From the NCBI GenBank assembly GCA_937901255.1, contig CALCHN010000076.1, forward strand, positions 1-54,265: a DNA stretch of 54,265 nucleotides, written 5' to 3'. The position numbers and the translations under genes were made by a program. Below are positions 1-10,056 of this stretch, piece after piece (the first letter of the stretch is position 1; each line of letters starts with the position of its first letter). Under the pieces are notes generated by a model that saw nothing but the letters and a program-made list of their open reading frames with translations, searched no databases and was not told where the DNA came from. This DNA is from an uncultured Flavobacteriales bacterium (GTDB lineage Bacteria > Bacteroidota > Bacteroidia > Flavobacteriales_E > Vicingaceae).

Positions 1-73
1 AAAGAACGCTTAAATGGTTTGGAGTTATTAAACCTACTGACTTAAACGGGTTTTAGTTAAACCATAAAGCTTT

Positions 74-120
74 GGGTATGGAGGCTTAACCTCCACCCTC
101 CATGCCCTTTGCTTTGTTTT
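74..120 (+). terminator. Probable terminator of a gene left of the window
   Basis: An 11-bp stem (74-84 with 97-107, one T-G wobble) is followed by a T-rich run. It lies before the first gene and would end transcription entering from the left edge. The rest of bases 1-157 shows no gene. Confidence 0.55.
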
Positions 121-157
121 CGTACTTAATTATTCATCTATCAAAATCTTTAGAACA

Positions 158-2221
158 ATGAAAAATTTATACTTTATACTAGCCATTTTATTTAGCCAAT
201 TAACACTTGGGCAAAATCAAGCACCCGTAGCGGTAAATGATACGTTTTATGTTTATCATAATGATTCAGTTACGAGATATTCTATACACTTTACGAGTAA
301 TGATATTAATCCTAATAATAACCCTTTACAAATAGATACTTTAATTTATACAGGAAATAATTTTTTATTACATCAACATGGAAGTAATCATATTTCGTTT
401 ATATATTACAAACCTCAACCAACTTTTAAAGGGTGGGATACTATTCAATATGTTGTAAGTGATTATACCCAACCATTCTTAAAAGATACAGGTTTTATTT
501 TTGTTTTTGTGATGCAAAAGAACTATGAAATTTTAGATTTAAATAATGTTAAAGCACGTATTGAGTTAAATACTTTGTTTGGTAATATGACAGAAGCAAT
601 TGCTGGCTTTGAAGTTCCAAAAGGGAGTGGTAGTAACACCATTTTTGCAGCAAATCCTTGGATAGCAGGAAAAAATAATGATACAGTATATGCCAATACA
701 ATAACTTTTGGTGATTTTTCAGGTGCGGGATTAAAAAAGAGTATCGCAGGGCCTATTTCCGATAACTACCCAAGGCATGATTTTCACTTAAAATGGGATA
801 GGGTTTGGAAAGTAACGAATATAGATTTACAGTACCATATTGCCAATTGGTTTTACCCGAACTATCAGCCACCACAAGTTTTCTTAGATTGGCCAGCACA
901 TGGCGATACTACTAATGGACAAGCTTTTTATTTAGCTCCTTTTATCGATAAAAATAATGATGGAATTTATAATCCTTATGATGGAGATTACCCTCAATTT
1001 AAAGGGCAACAAGCCATTTATTTTATCAGAAATGATATGAGAGAGCAATTAGTTCAAGAACCTATGGAAAGTGAAATTCATGGTATGGCGTATGTTTACG
1101 ATTGTCCTTCCGATTCAGCACTTAATCACACCGTATTTTTAGATTTAACCGTTTATAATCGTTCTAACAAAACGTATGATAGTACTTATATTGGTTTGTT
1201 TACGGATTTTGATATAGGCAATCCTGAAGATGATTATGTAGGATGTGATGTAGATAGAAGTACATTTTATGGATACAATGGTGGGGGGGTCGATCAAAAT
1301 GGTGCTTTCGGACTTGGTTATGGAGCTAATCCTCCCTATCAAGGTGTAACTTTTTTAAAAGGAGCAATACAAGATGATGATGGGATAGATAATGCTTTTG
1401 GCATCGCTCCTTACGAAACCATAAATGGCTATGGTTTTGGAGATGGAATAACTGATAATGAACATTGGGGGATGGAACATTTTTTATACTACAATAGAGG
1501 TAGCGGTCAATTTTCTGGTGATGGAGACCCAACAAATGATTTGGAGCATCATAATTATTTGAGTGGTAAATGGAGAGAGGGCAATTCTTTTGTATATGGA
1601 GGAAATGGACATCCTTCAAGTGGAGGAACAGTTCCTACAAAATACATCTATCCTGATGTTTCAGATACCTATTATTATGGCACAGGAGGTACAGTACAAG
1701 CTCCATGGGGTGAATATAATGCTCAGCCTGGTGGAACCCCAAATAATGCTTATGATAGAAGAGGCATCGGTTCTACAGGTCCATTTACCTTTGTACCGCA
1801 ACAAAGTGTAGAACTAACTATGGCATTTGTATTTGGAATAGATTACACTACGCAAGGTAATTTAGCAGGGTTGCCAGTAATGCAAGAAAGAGTAGATTCT
1901 ATAAGAAGTTATTTTTTAAATGACTTTCAATCCGTTTGTGGAGGTACATTAATTAATAGTATTAATGATGATGTGGAAAGCACAGAAAAACAGTTAGTAA
2001 TTTATCCCAATCCATTTAACAATCAATTTACAGTCGAATATGAAATAGAAAATCAATCGGCTTATTTAGCAATTTATAATTTAATGGGTGTAAAAGTAGC
2101 TGAACAACCCATTATTTCAACTAAAACAAAAGTAGATGTAGGCAATATTTCTAATGGAATTTACTTTGTAATTATTCAAGATGGGATTAAAAAACTTCAT
2201 CAAAAATTGGTAAAGCAGTAA
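158..2221 (+). CDS. Secreted protein with T9SS type A sorting domain
   Basis: The 687-residue product starts with a signal peptide (MKNLYFILAILFSQLTLGQ). The segment after it (about 20-120, beginning NQAPVAVNDTF) resembles the Ig/cadherin-like modules common in secreted adhesins. The middle is rich in Gly, Tyr and Asp, with acidic loops such as DKNNDGIYNPYDGD that could bind calcium. The last ~75 residues are a T9SS sorting domain beginning IYPNPFNNQF and ending in a KLVKQ-type beta strand. Such proteins are exported by the Sec system, moved across the outer membrane by T9SS, and released or anchored at the surface. No catalytic motif is visible, so the specific role is unknown. It is a single-gene unit ending at a shared hairpin with convergent tadA. 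Confidence 0.85.
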   Translation: MKNLYFILAILFSQLTLGQNQAPVAVNDTFYVYHNDSVTRYSIHFTSNDINPNNNPLQIDTLIYTGNNFLLHQHGSNHISFIYYKPQPTFKGWDTIQYVVSDYTQPFLKDTGFIFVFVMQKNYEILDLNNVKARIELNTLFGNMTEAIAGFEVPKGSGSNTIFAANPWIAGKNNDTVYANTITFGDFSGAGLKKSIAGPISDNYPRHDFHLKWDRVWKVTNIDLQYHIANWFYPNYQPPQVFLDWPAHGDTTNGQAFYLAPFIDKNNDGIYNPYDGDYPQFKGQQAIYFIRNDMREQLVQEPMESEIHGMAYVYDCPSDSALNHTVFLDLTVYNRSNKTYDSTYIGLFTDFDIGNPEDDYVGCDVDRSTFYGYNGGGVDQNGAFGLGYGANPPYQGVTFLKGAIQDDDGIDNAFGIAPYETINGYGFGDGITDNEHWGMEHFLYYNRGSGQFSGDGDPTNDLEHHNYLSGKWREGNSFVYGGNGHPSSGGTVPTKYIYPDVSDTYYYGTGGTVQAPWGEYNAQPGGTPNNAYDRRGIGSTGPFTFVPQQSVELTMAFVFGIDYTTQGNLAGLPVMQERVDSIRSYFLNDFQSVCGGTLINSINDDVESTEKQLVIYPNPFNNQFTVEYEIENQSAYLAIYNLMGVKVAEQPIISTKTKVDVGNISNGIYFVIIQDGIKKLHQKLVKQ

Positions 2222-2232
2222 GTCTCATACCA

Positions 2233-2265
2233 AAACCCGACAGGTTTTGAAAGCCTGTCGGGTTT
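2233..2265. terminator. Bidirectional hairpin between convergent genes
   Basis: A perfect 12-bp stem (2233-2244 with 2254-2265) of the form AAACCCGACAGG / CCTGTCGGGTTT. It lies between the convergent T9SS gene and tadA and overlaps two bases of the tadA stop codon. It is a variant of the CCTGACAGG hairpin family found four more times in the window. Confidence 0.7.
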
Positions 2266-2710
2266 AATTCCTCTTTTTCTGAAAAAAAGTTTGAATTAAC
2301 TGAGCGGATTCAGTTTCTAAAATACCTTTTATTACTTGAGTTTTAGGATGTAAAAGCGAAGGGGAAATTCTTTCAAAACCTCTTTTTTCATCGCTTGCAG
2401 CATAAACTACTTTTTTGAGTTGTGTCCAGTAACTTGCTCCGGCACACATCACACAAGGTTCTAACGTTACATAAAGTGTGCATTCATTCAAATATTTACC
2501 TCCTAAAAAATCGGTAGCAGAAGTAAAAGCCAGCATTTCTGCATGAGCAGTTACATCGTTTAGTCTTTCCGTCATATTATGGGCTCGTGCAATAATTTTA
2601 TTGTCGCAAACAATTACTGCTCCAACAGGCACTTCGTCTTCATTAAAAGCTTTTTGAGCTTCCTTAAAGGCTTCTTTCATAAAATATTCATCAGAGAAAA
2701 CAGCTAACAT
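2264..2710 (-). CDS. tadA: tRNA adenosine(34) deaminase TadA
   Basis: The 148-residue cytidine/adenosine deaminase-fold enzyme converts adenosine to inosine at the tRNA-Arg(ACG) wobble position. The zinc site is complete: H56-A-E58 (the proton-shuttling Glu) and P85-C86-V-M-C89. Length matches bacterial TadA. The start codon overlaps the pssA stop by one base (TAATG), so the two genes are probably co-transcribed and translationally coupled. The pairing with a phospholipid gene looks like operon convenience, not a shared pathway. A general nucleoside deaminase is the alternative, but the motifs and length favour TadA. Confidence 0.9.
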   Translation of the reverse strand: MLAVFSDEYFMKEAFKEAQKAFNEDEVPVGAVIVCDNKIIARAHNMTERLNDVTAHAEMLAFTSATDFLGGKYLNECTLYVTLEPCVMCAGASYWTQLKKVVYAASDEKRGFERISPSLLHPKTQVIKGILETESAQLIQTFFQKKRN

Positions 2711-3468
2711 TAGTTGGTAATTTGAGCTTCAGAAGAAATTAAGTAATGAGCAATAATCGACCAAACAACATATATCAGTACAATTATTGGCATGGCAGCT
2801 ATGTTGGTAAAAATTAATAATCCCAACCAAAGTAATACAAAAGAAAAAGGCAATTTGTTGTCAGCCCATTTCATCGACTTAAACTTTAAAGCAAACATGG
2901 GTATTTCGGCTACTAATAAAAATGAAAATACAACTCCAAACCCAAGCATAATTAATGGATTAGAAACAATAGGTTGCACAATGCCCGAAACATCTATTAC
3001 CATTGGTAAATCAGGAAAAAGATATAGCAATATGCAGAAGATAAAAAAGTTAGCATTAGCCGGAGTTGGCAATCCGTAAAAAGTAGTAGATTGCCTAGTG
3101 TCATTATTAAATTTTGCCAACCTGAACGATGAAAAAACAGGAATAATAAAAGCAATATACATTAACCAAGGATATGTTGTAAGTAACTCCATTGGTTGGT
3201 GTTGATTAAGCACTTTTACATATTGATACAACAATAAACCTGGTGCCAATCCAAAAGAAATCATATCCGAAAGAGAGTCTAAGTCTTTACCAATACCACC
3301 CGAAACATTTAGCATTCTTGCTGCAAAACCATCAAGAAAATCTAAGGCAGAGGCAATAATTAATAAATAACACGCCATTGCTAAATCGCCTTCAAAAGCG
3401 TTTACAATTGCTAAGCAGCCGCATAATAGGTTGCCTGTTGTTATTAAATTTGGGATATGTTTTTTCAT
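2710..3468 (-). CDS. pssA: CDP-diacylglycerol-serine O-phosphatidyltransferase
   Basis: Integral membrane enzyme that makes phosphatidylserine, precursor of phosphatidylethanolamine, from CDP-diacylglycerol and serine. The CDP-alcohol phosphotransferase motif is complete: D46-G47-x2-A50-R51-x8-G60-x3-D64-x3-D68. Several hydrophobic helices follow. I start it at 3468 (MKKHIPNLITTGN, 252 residues), not at the upstream Met at 3492, because the MKKHIPN opening is usual in this family and a TATTTTTG promoter box covers 3490-3497. It is the first gene of a two-gene unit with tadA. Confidence 0.9.
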   Translation of the reverse strand: MKKHIPNLITTGNLLCGCLAIVNAFEGDLAMACYLLIIASALDFLDGFAARMLNVSGGIGKDLDSLSDMISFGLAPGLLLYQYVKVLNQHQPMELLTTYPWLMYIAFIIPVFSSFRLAKFNNDTRQSTTFYGLPTPANANFFIFCILLYLFPDLPMVIDVSGIVQPIVSNPLIMLGFGVVFSFLLVAEIPMFALKFKSMKWADNKLPFSFVLLWLGLLIFTNIAAMPIIVLIYVVWSIIAHYLISSEAQITN

Positions 3469-3489
3469 ATCAAATTTTGATTTTGGCTC

Positions 3490-3497
3490 CAAAAATA
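3490..3497 (-). promoter_or_regulatory. Bacteroidota -7 box for pssA-tadA
   Basis: TATTTTTG on the minus strand fits the phylum's -7 consensus TAnnTTTG and lies 21 bases before the chosen pssA start. A clear -33 TTTG was not assigned. Confidence 0.45.
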
Positions 3498-3582
3498 ACT
3501 AATAATAACACGAAAAATAATAGAAAGGCAATTTAATTCTATTAAACAGAAATGAACTCAAAGCAATAAAAAAACAGAAAAC

Positions 3583-4734
3583 ATGTTAATTGCTTACAAA
3601 TTACTAATTTTATCCTCTAAAAAATTATTTTTTTTGGCAAACAGACTTCTTATATTAGTATTACTATTACTCACTTTTAAAGGTTTTTCGCAAACTTCTG
3701 CACCGAAGTATAGTAATGAATTTTTAGCTATTGGTGTTGGAGCAAGAGCTTTAGGAATGTCAAATTCGCAAGTAGCATCAGTAAATGGAGTTACCTCAGG
3801 TTATTGGAATCCGGCAGGATTAACACAGCTTACAGGCGATTTTCAGGTAGATTTAATGCATGCAGAATATTTTGCTGGAATAGCGAAATACGATTACGGT
3901 GCTTTTGCTACTAAAATAGATAGCTCAAGTGCTTTTGGTTTTTCTGTAATTCGTTTTGGTGTGGACGATATTCCCAATACCACCCAATTAATTGATGCCA
4001 ACGGAAACATAGATTATGACCGAATTTTTTCTTTTTCGGTAGCCGATTATGCCTTTCTTTTTTCTTACGCAAGAAAATCTAAAATTGAAGGATTAAGCTA
4101 TGGAGCAAATGTAAAAGTAATCTATCGTCAGGTAGGAGATATGGCTAAAGCATGGGGTTTTGGTTTTGATGCGGGTGCTCAATATTTCACCAAAAATAAA
4201 TGGGCTTTTGCCATTATGGCAAGAGATGTAACTTCTACGTTTAATGCGTGGAGTTTTTCGTTAGACCAAAATACCATTGATGTTTTTGAAGCTACAGGCA
4301 ACGAAATACCCGATAATTCAATAGAAATTACGCTTCCAAAAATTATTTTAGGAATTGCAAAAAGTGCTAAAATCAGTAATAAATTTGGGGTGCTTGGAGA
4401 AGTAAATTTTGATTTATCAACAGATGGGAAAAGAAATGTATTGATTACAGGCAAACCTTTTAGTGTTGACCCTCATGCGGGAATAGAGGCCAATTATAGT
4501 CAGCTGATATTTTTAAGGTTGGGTGTAGGCAATATCCAAAAAACAACCGATATTTATCAGGCAGACCAAATTTCGTGGCAACCCAATTTTGGTATTGGCG
4601 TTAAGTTTAAAGGAATTAGTTTAGATTATGCTTTTACAGATATTGGCGATCAATCCGAGGGACTTTACTCCAATGTGTTTTCATTAAAATTTGAAATCAA
4701 TAAAAAAATAGTTACTGCTGAAAGATTTAATTAA
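3583..4734 (+). CDS. porV2: PorV/PorQ-family outer-membrane protein, PorV2 type
   Basis: The 383-residue protein has a long N-terminal hydrophobic leader ending at FKGFSQ. It then has the signature start of the PorV/PorQ (UPF0164) family: ARALGMSNSQVASVNG followed by YWNPAGLTQL. The rest alternates beta-strand-like segments, consistent with a FadL-like barrel. Canonical PorV shuttles T9SS cargo from the translocon to the sortase PorU. Here the gene sits 75 bases before a PorU-like C25 peptidase, the arrangement usually labelled PorV2-PorU2. The inference is that the two form a paralogous cargo-handling or surface-attachment module; substrates are unknown. Confidence 0.82.
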   Translation: MLIAYKLLILSSKKLFFLANRLLILVLLLLTFKGFSQTSAPKYSNEFLAIGVGARALGMSNSQVASVNGVTSGYWNPAGLTQLTGDFQVDLMHAEYFAGIAKYDYGAFATKIDSSSAFGFSVIRFGVDDIPNTTQLIDANGNIDYDRIFSFSVADYAFLFSYARKSKIEGLSYGANVKVIYRQVGDMAKAWGFGFDAGAQYFTKNKWAFAIMARDVTSTFNAWSFSLDQNTIDVFEATGNEIPDNSIEITLPKIILGIAKSAKISNKFGVLGEVNFDLSTDGKRNVLITGKPFSVDPHAGIEANYSQLIFLRLGVGNIQKTTDIYQADQISWQPNFGIGVKFKGISLDYAFTDIGDQSEGLYSNVFSLKFEINKKIVTAERFN

Positions 4735-4809
4735 TAGGATAATTTTCAGTTAGTTATTTTTTGTAATTTTATAACACTTTAAACCAAAACAACAACAAAT
4801 TTCTTCCCA

Positions 4810-7800
4810 TTGAAAAACATAAAAAAAATAGTATTTCACCTTGTTTGCACCACTATTTTTTTAGCAAGTTTTCTTTCGCTTAAAGCTCAGTCTTTAAATA
4901 ACAGTTGGATAAACTATAATCAGCAATATTTTCAGTTTAAAATTGCCGAAACTGGTATTTACCGAATTGATTCTACAACACTTTTTAATGCAGGAATTCC
5001 TTTAAGCAGTATAAATCCTCAGAATTTTCAACTATTTGCCAGAGGGCAAGAAATCCCAATTTATGTTGAAGGAGAAAATGATGGCATTTTTAATCAAAAT
5101 GATTTTATAGAATTTTATGCTCAGCATAATGATGGTTGGTTTGATGAAGGACTTTATGGAAGTACAACAGACCATCCCAATCCTTATTATAGCTTAACAA
5201 CTGATACCATTTCTTATTTTCTTACGTGGAATAATTCAACAACTAACAATAGAATTATTGTAGAAACAGACACCAACTTTTCGGCATATACGCCAATAGC
5301 TTATTTTACCAAAGAGAATGTTCAGTTTTATACAGCTGGAAATGGAACTGCTAACCCCTATTATGATGGAGAAACGATGAATATAGGAGGAAGTGGTGTT
5401 TCGCTTTTTGGCTATGCTTCAACAGAGGGTTGGTTCGATTTGCCTTTTAATTTAGGAGGATCTACCACTAAAAACATTAACTCTAAAGAAGTATATACTG
5501 CCGGGCCAAATGCCAAACTAGAGGCTGTAGTACTAGGACAGTCAGATGCTAGCAATATATCAGGAAACAATCAACATCTTAGAGTTGCCGTTGCTGGTCA
5601 GCAATACGATTCTATTTTTAAAGGGTATAAAAAAATTGATGTGTTAATGAGTTTAGCTCCCAATTTGTTAGGAACAAATAATACTTCGGTTACTTTCTCG
5701 AGTATAAACAGCTTAGGAGCTTCTGTTGCCAGACAAGCAGTTTCTTATGTTAAATTAAGTTATCCGCATTTGCCAACTATGGAAAATTCAACGGTTTTCG
5801 ATAATTTTTTTATTGAAGACAATAGTTTTCAATCTAAATCTTATTTACGATTTTCTGATTTTAATCCTTCTGGAGATGTACTTTTTTATGATTTAACCAA
5901 CGGCAAGAAAATAACTGTGGTGCAAGATTCAGGCTTTTTTAAATGTTTAATTCCAAACGCTAACTATAAAGAATGTTACTTAACTTCTGATGGGCAAGTA
6001 AAAAATGTTGCAGCTCTTAGTCCGATTAATGGTTCAGGCTTTTTTACAGATTATGCTGCCAACCCTATTGATACCGCTTTTTTAATTATTACTCATCAGA
6101 GTTTGTTAAGTGGAGCAACAGATTATGCTAATTACAGACAAAATCCGGCATTTAATGTAAACCCACAAAATCCGGCAATTTTTACTGTGGGAGAAATTTA
6201 CCATCAGTTTGCTTATGGTATTGAAAAGCATCCGCTAGCAATACGTAGTTTTTTGGATTATATATTAAATACATGGCCAACGAAACCTAATTATTTGTTC
6301 TTATTAGGAAAATCTGTTAAGTCGAAAGCATGTAGAAAAAACACCCAAAATTTTCAAAACTGTTTAGTGCCTTCTTATGGAGAACCAGCTTCCGACAATA
6401 TGATAACAGCAGGATTAGGAGCTAGTTTGTTTTCAACGGCAATCCCTACAGGAAGGTTGGCAGCTAAAAATAATACAGAAATAGCTTGGTATTTAAATAA
6501 AGTACAACAATATGAAAGTCCGGTATTGGGAAATAATGGCGAAACAGAATGGATGAAAAAAGTACTACATTTTGCTGGTGGAGTAAATGCAAGCGAACAA
6601 AATACCTTTCAAACCTATTTGAATAATTATGAAAACATTATTGAGGATACGTTGTTTGGTGGAGATGTAGTTACCTTTACCAAAACCACTACAGCTCCAA
6701 TTCATATTACGTTGTCAGACTCTATAAAAAGTTTAATAGGCAATGGTGTTGCTATGATGACATTTTTAGGTCATGCTTCAGCAACAGGTGGTTTTGATCA
6801 AAATATTGATGATCCACACCTTTGGCCTAATCAACAAGGAAGATATCCATTATTAACAGGATTGGCTTGTTATGCAGGAGATATTCATCTGCCCGGAGCA
6901 AATAGTACTAGCGAAGAACATGTGATTATTGACAACAGTGGTGTAATTGGTTTTATTTCTTCGGTAGATTTAGCTACCTCTTTTGCTTTAAACAAGTTTG
7001 CTAATGAGTTTTATAAGAATATTTCCTACAAAAATTATGGAAAAAGTGTTGCTGAACACATTCAAAGTACAACAGCTTATACCACACAATCTACAGTGCC
7101 AAGCGTTAAAAACTTTGATAATGCAACAGCTCTTAATATTACCTATCATGGAGACCCAGCAGTAAAATTACATACTTTTGAAAAACCTGATTATATGATT
7201 AATCAGGCATCAGTTAGTTTTAATCCGAGTATTGTTACTTCTGCTTTAGATTCTTTTGAGGTAAACATAATGGTAACCAATTTAGGCAAAGCTATCGATA
7301 CCACTATCGTTTTAAGTCTTACTAGAGATTATCCTAATGCCAACTTTTCGGATACTACTTATTTAAAAGCTGTAGCAGCTCCACATTATAAAGAAACTTT
7401 TACTTTTAAACTTCCTGTAGATGTTATTAGAGGAATGGGAATGAACAACTTTACCATTATGGTAGATGCCCCTCCAATTAATATTGACGAATTGGATGAA
7501 AATAATAATGTTGTTACTAAACAATTAAATATTCGTTCGGATAATATTTTACCTGTTTATCCTTATCATTTTTCTATAGTCCCAAATCAGGGAATAACCC
7601 TTAAAGCATCAACCGCATTTCCTTTTCAGGCTCCTGCAGATTATGTTTTTGAAGTAGATACAACAGATTATTTTAATAGTCCGATTAAAGAAAGAGTTAC
7701 TTTATTTAGTCAACCCGGAGGAGTGGTAACATGGACGCCCAACCTTTTACAAAATATGCCTGATAGCATGGTTTACTTTTGGAGAGTAAGTAAAGATTCG

Positions 7801-9906
7801 TCTTCAACAGCTAGTTATAATTGGCAAATGCGTTCTTTTCAGTACATTCAAAATAAAGAAGGTTGGCAACAAGAACATATTTTCCAATTTGAAAATAACC
7901 CAATGCAATTAGTAGGGTATAGCCGACCAAATAGATTGTTTAGTTTTCAAAGTAAAGTAAGTACACTAAAAGCTGTTACGGATGGAGCCATAGGTAGTAC
8001 AACAGTAAATGGACCAACAAATTGGTCAGAAAGTTCTAATCCATCTTATTTTATTGATCAAGATAGAGTTGCAGGAAATGGTTGGGGGGCAAATTGTGCC
8101 ATTCACGTTGCTATTATAGATACTATTGCTTTTGATTACTGGAAACCCTTAGAAAAGAATATGGGTCAGCTTAACATTCCCGGTTCAAACCCCAGTCAGG
8201 CACCGTCAAAGTTCTTTGTTTTTAGAAATGGAGATTCAAATCAAATGAATGCACTAGCCAATATGCTTACAGATAGTGTTCCTAATGGGTATTATGTGTT
8301 AATGTGGACATGGTACTGGAATATGTTTTGGGGTTATGCACCACTTCCAACCAATTTAAATACTGCTTTAACTAACCTTGGAGCAACGCAAATACCAATG
8401 GCTCAAGATAGTTTGCCTTTTGCTTTTTTTGTTAAAAAAGGTACCCCTACTTCTGTAGTCGAAAATGTTGGCTCAAGCATTACAGAAAAAGGTGTTTCTG
8501 TAAGTGCTACCATTACTGGCTCTGCAAATTTTGGAAATATATTTTCCCCGCCATTAGGACCTGCCGTCAGCTGGGATTCCCTCTCATGGCGAATGACACC
8601 ATTAGAAAATCCTTCAAAAGATAGTACGGTGCTTAATGTTTTTGGTATTGATAATAATGGCAATGAAACCTTGTTGATTAGTAACTTACCTACAGATTCG
8701 GGAGATATTAGAATTACCAATCAAATAAATGCAAGCCAATATCCTTACCTAAAATTAAACGCACATATTACAGATGATTCCTTATTTACAGCACCTCAAT
8801 TACATAGGTGGCAAGTAACCTATGAAGATATTCCTGAAGCGGCTCTTTCGCCAAATATTTACTTTACTTTTTATAATGATACGGTGCATGAAGGTGAAAA
8901 AATAAGGCTTTCTATAGCAGTAAAAAATATAAGCAGACATAATATGGATAGCTTGTTAATTGCATTTAATGTGTTGAATAAATACAATCAGGTAATTCCT
9001 ATAAATTATCCTAGGCAAGCTCCATTATTGGCAGATAGTGTGATGATTGTGAATTTAGAATTTTCAACACAAGGAATGGCAGGGATAAATAGCTTGCTTA
9101 TTGAGGTAAATCCAAATAATGACCAATTAGAAAAATATCATTTTAATAATTTGGCAGAAATTCCTTTTTATGTGCATGATGATAACATCAATCCTTTGTT
9201 AGATGTTACTTTTGATGGAACACATATTTTAGATGGAGATATTGTTTCGCCAAAAGCTGAAATTGTAATTGAATTGAAAGATGAAAATTTGTTTTTAGCA
9301 TTAAACGATACTGCCGATTTTGCTGTATGGATAACCTCTCCCGATGGCGTTGAAAAACGAGTTTACTTTAATAGCAACGGACAAGAAATCATGCAATTTA
9401 TTCCTGCTTCTTTACCAAAAAATAGTGCTAAAATAATCTACCCTGCTTATTTTGATAAAGATGGACATTATAAACTTAGAGTTCAAGCCAATGATGTTTC
9501 TAAAAATGAATCGGGAAGTAATGATTATTTAATTGGTTTTGAAGTAATTCATAAGTCAACCATTACCAATATTGTTAATTATCCGAATCCGTTTACGACA
9601 TCGACCCGTTTTGTATTCACATTAACAGGAAGTCAAGTACCAGATATTTTTAAAATTCAAATTATTACCATTACCGGAAAAGTAGTGAGGGAAATACATA
9701 AAGAAGAATTGGGTAACATTAAAATAGGTAGGAATATCTCAGATTTTGCTTGGGATGGTACCGACCAATATGGCGATAGGCTTGCTAACGGACTTTATCT
9801 TTATAGGGTGATTACCAAAATTAATAATAACGATATTGAACACCGAGAAACAAGTGCCGACAACTACTTTAAAAAAGGATACGGTAAAATGTATTTGTTT
9901 AGGTAG
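4810..9906 (+). CDS. porU2: PorU2-type C25 family cysteine peptidase
   Basis: A 1698-residue secreted protein related to gingipains and the T9SS sortase PorU. It begins with a TTG codon; this is the only start that includes the signal peptide (MKNIKKIVFHL... to LSLKAQ). The catalytic dyad of clan CD peptidases is visible as H655 in TFLGHAS and C687 in GLACYAGD. After the peptidase region come Ig/CARDB-like beta domains (from about 790). The C-terminus has a FlgD-like segment (VNYPNPFTTSTRF near 1590) and ends KGYGKMYLFR. It would act at the outer surface, cleaving sorting domains with the upstream PorV2-like protein as partner. Its length exceeds classical PorU (~1100-1300 residues), which supports the PorU2 label. 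Confidence 0.82.
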   Translation: MKNIKKIVFHLVCTTIFLASFLSLKAQSLNNSWINYNQQYFQFKIAETGIYRIDSTTLFNAGIPLSSINPQNFQLFARGQEIPIYVEGENDGIFNQNDFIEFYAQHNDGWFDEGLYGSTTDHPNPYYSLTTDTISYFLTWNNSTTNNRIIVETDTNFSAYTPIAYFTKENVQFYTAGNGTANPYYDGETMNIGGSGVSLFGYASTEGWFDLPFNLGGSTTKNINSKEVYTAGPNAKLEAVVLGQSDASNISGNNQHLRVAVAGQQYDSIFKGYKKIDVLMSLAPNLLGTNNTSVTFSSINSLGASVARQAVSYVKLSYPHLPTMENSTVFDNFFIEDNSFQSKSYLRFSDFNPSGDVLFYDLTNGKKITVVQDSGFFKCLIPNANYKECYLTSDGQVKNVAALSPINGSGFFTDYAANPIDTAFLIITHQSLLSGATDYANYRQNPAFNVNPQNPAIFTVGEIYHQFAYGIEKHPLAIRSFLDYILNTWPTKPNYLFLLGKSVKSKACRKNTQNFQNCLVPSYGEPASDNMITAGLGASLFSTAIPTGRLAAKNNTEIAWYLNKVQQYESPVLGNNGETEWMKKVLHFAGGVNASEQNTFQTYLNNYENIIEDTLFGGDVVTFTKTTTAPIHITLSDSIKSLIGNGVAMMTFLGHASATGGFDQNIDDPHLWPNQQGRYPLLTGLACYAGDIHLPGANSTSEEHVIIDNSGVIGFISSVDLATSFALNKFANEFYKNISYKNYGKSVAEHIQSTTAYTTQSTVPSVKNFDNATALNITYHGDPAVKLHTFEKPDYMINQASVSFNPSIVTSALDSFEVNIMVTNLGKAIDTTIVLSLTRDYPNANFSDTTYLKAVAAPHYKETFTFKLPVDVIRGMGMNNFTIMVDAPPINIDELDENNNVVTKQLNIRSDNILPVYPYHFSIVPNQGITLKASTAFPFQAPADYVFEVDTTDYFNSPIKERVTLFSQPGGVVTWTPNLLQNMPDSMVYFWRVSKDSSSTASYNWQMRSFQYIQNKEGWQQEHIFQFENNPMQLVGYSRPNRLFSFQSKVSTLKAVTDGAIGSTTVNGPTNWSESSNPSYFIDQDRVAGNGWGANCAIHVAIIDTIAFDYWKPLEKNMGQLNIPGSNPSQAPSKFFVFRNGDSNQMNALANMLTDSVPNGYYVLMWTWYWNMFWGYAPLPTNLNTALTNLGATQIPMAQDSLPFAFFVKKGTPTSVVENVGSSITEKGVSVSATITGSANFGNIFSPPLGPAVSWDSLSWRMTPLENPSKDSTVLNVFGIDNNGNETLLISNLPTDSGDIRITNQINASQYPYLKLNAHITDDSLFTAPQLHRWQVTYEDIPEAALSPNIYFTFYNDTVHEGEKIRLSIAVKNISRHNMDSLLIAFNVLNKYNQVIPINYPRQAPLLADSVMIVNLEFSTQGMAGINSLLIEVNPNNDQLEKYHFNNLAEIPFYVHDDNINPLLDVTFDGTHILDGDIVSPKAEIVIELKDENLFLALNDTADFAVWITSPDGVEKRVYFNSNGQEIMQFIPASLPKNSAKIIYPAYFDKDGHYKLRVQANDVSKNESGSNDYLIGFEVIHKSTITNIVNYPNPFTTSTRFVFTLTGSQVPDIFKIQIITITGKVVREIHKEELGNIKIGRNISDFAWDGTDQYGDRLANGLYLYRVITKINNNDIEHRETSADNYFKKGYGKMYLFR

Positions 9907-9917
9907 TTTTAATTATA

Positions 9918-10055
9918 AGCTGTCCATAAAGTCGAGTGCTTGAATCATAAAGTTTGAGTTCGAGACTTGCGAAGTTTTAAAAATCAGGAGTTTACTTTGG
10001 TAAATGACTGGTTTTTAAAATAAGTATAACGAAGAAATCGGATTTATGAACAAGT
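9918..10055. repeat. Imperfect long inverted repeat between porU2 and mnmA
   Basis: The 150-base gap between the convergent genes is largely self-complementary. The outer arms are 9918-9934 and 10039-10055 (about 12 of 17 matching). The inner arms around 9985-10015 have the form AAAAATCAGGAGTTTAC / GTAAATGACTGGTTTTT, with 13 of 17 matching. It could be a bidirectional terminator, but the length and bulges suggest an interspersed palindromic element. No other copy was found in this window. Confidence 0.5.
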
Positions 10056-10056
10056 A

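Noticed and set aside
1326..1619. Minus-strand open frame with many His and Leu
   Set aside because: It is antisense to the T9SS gene at 158-2221, which has a signal peptide and sorting domain; the minus frame has none.
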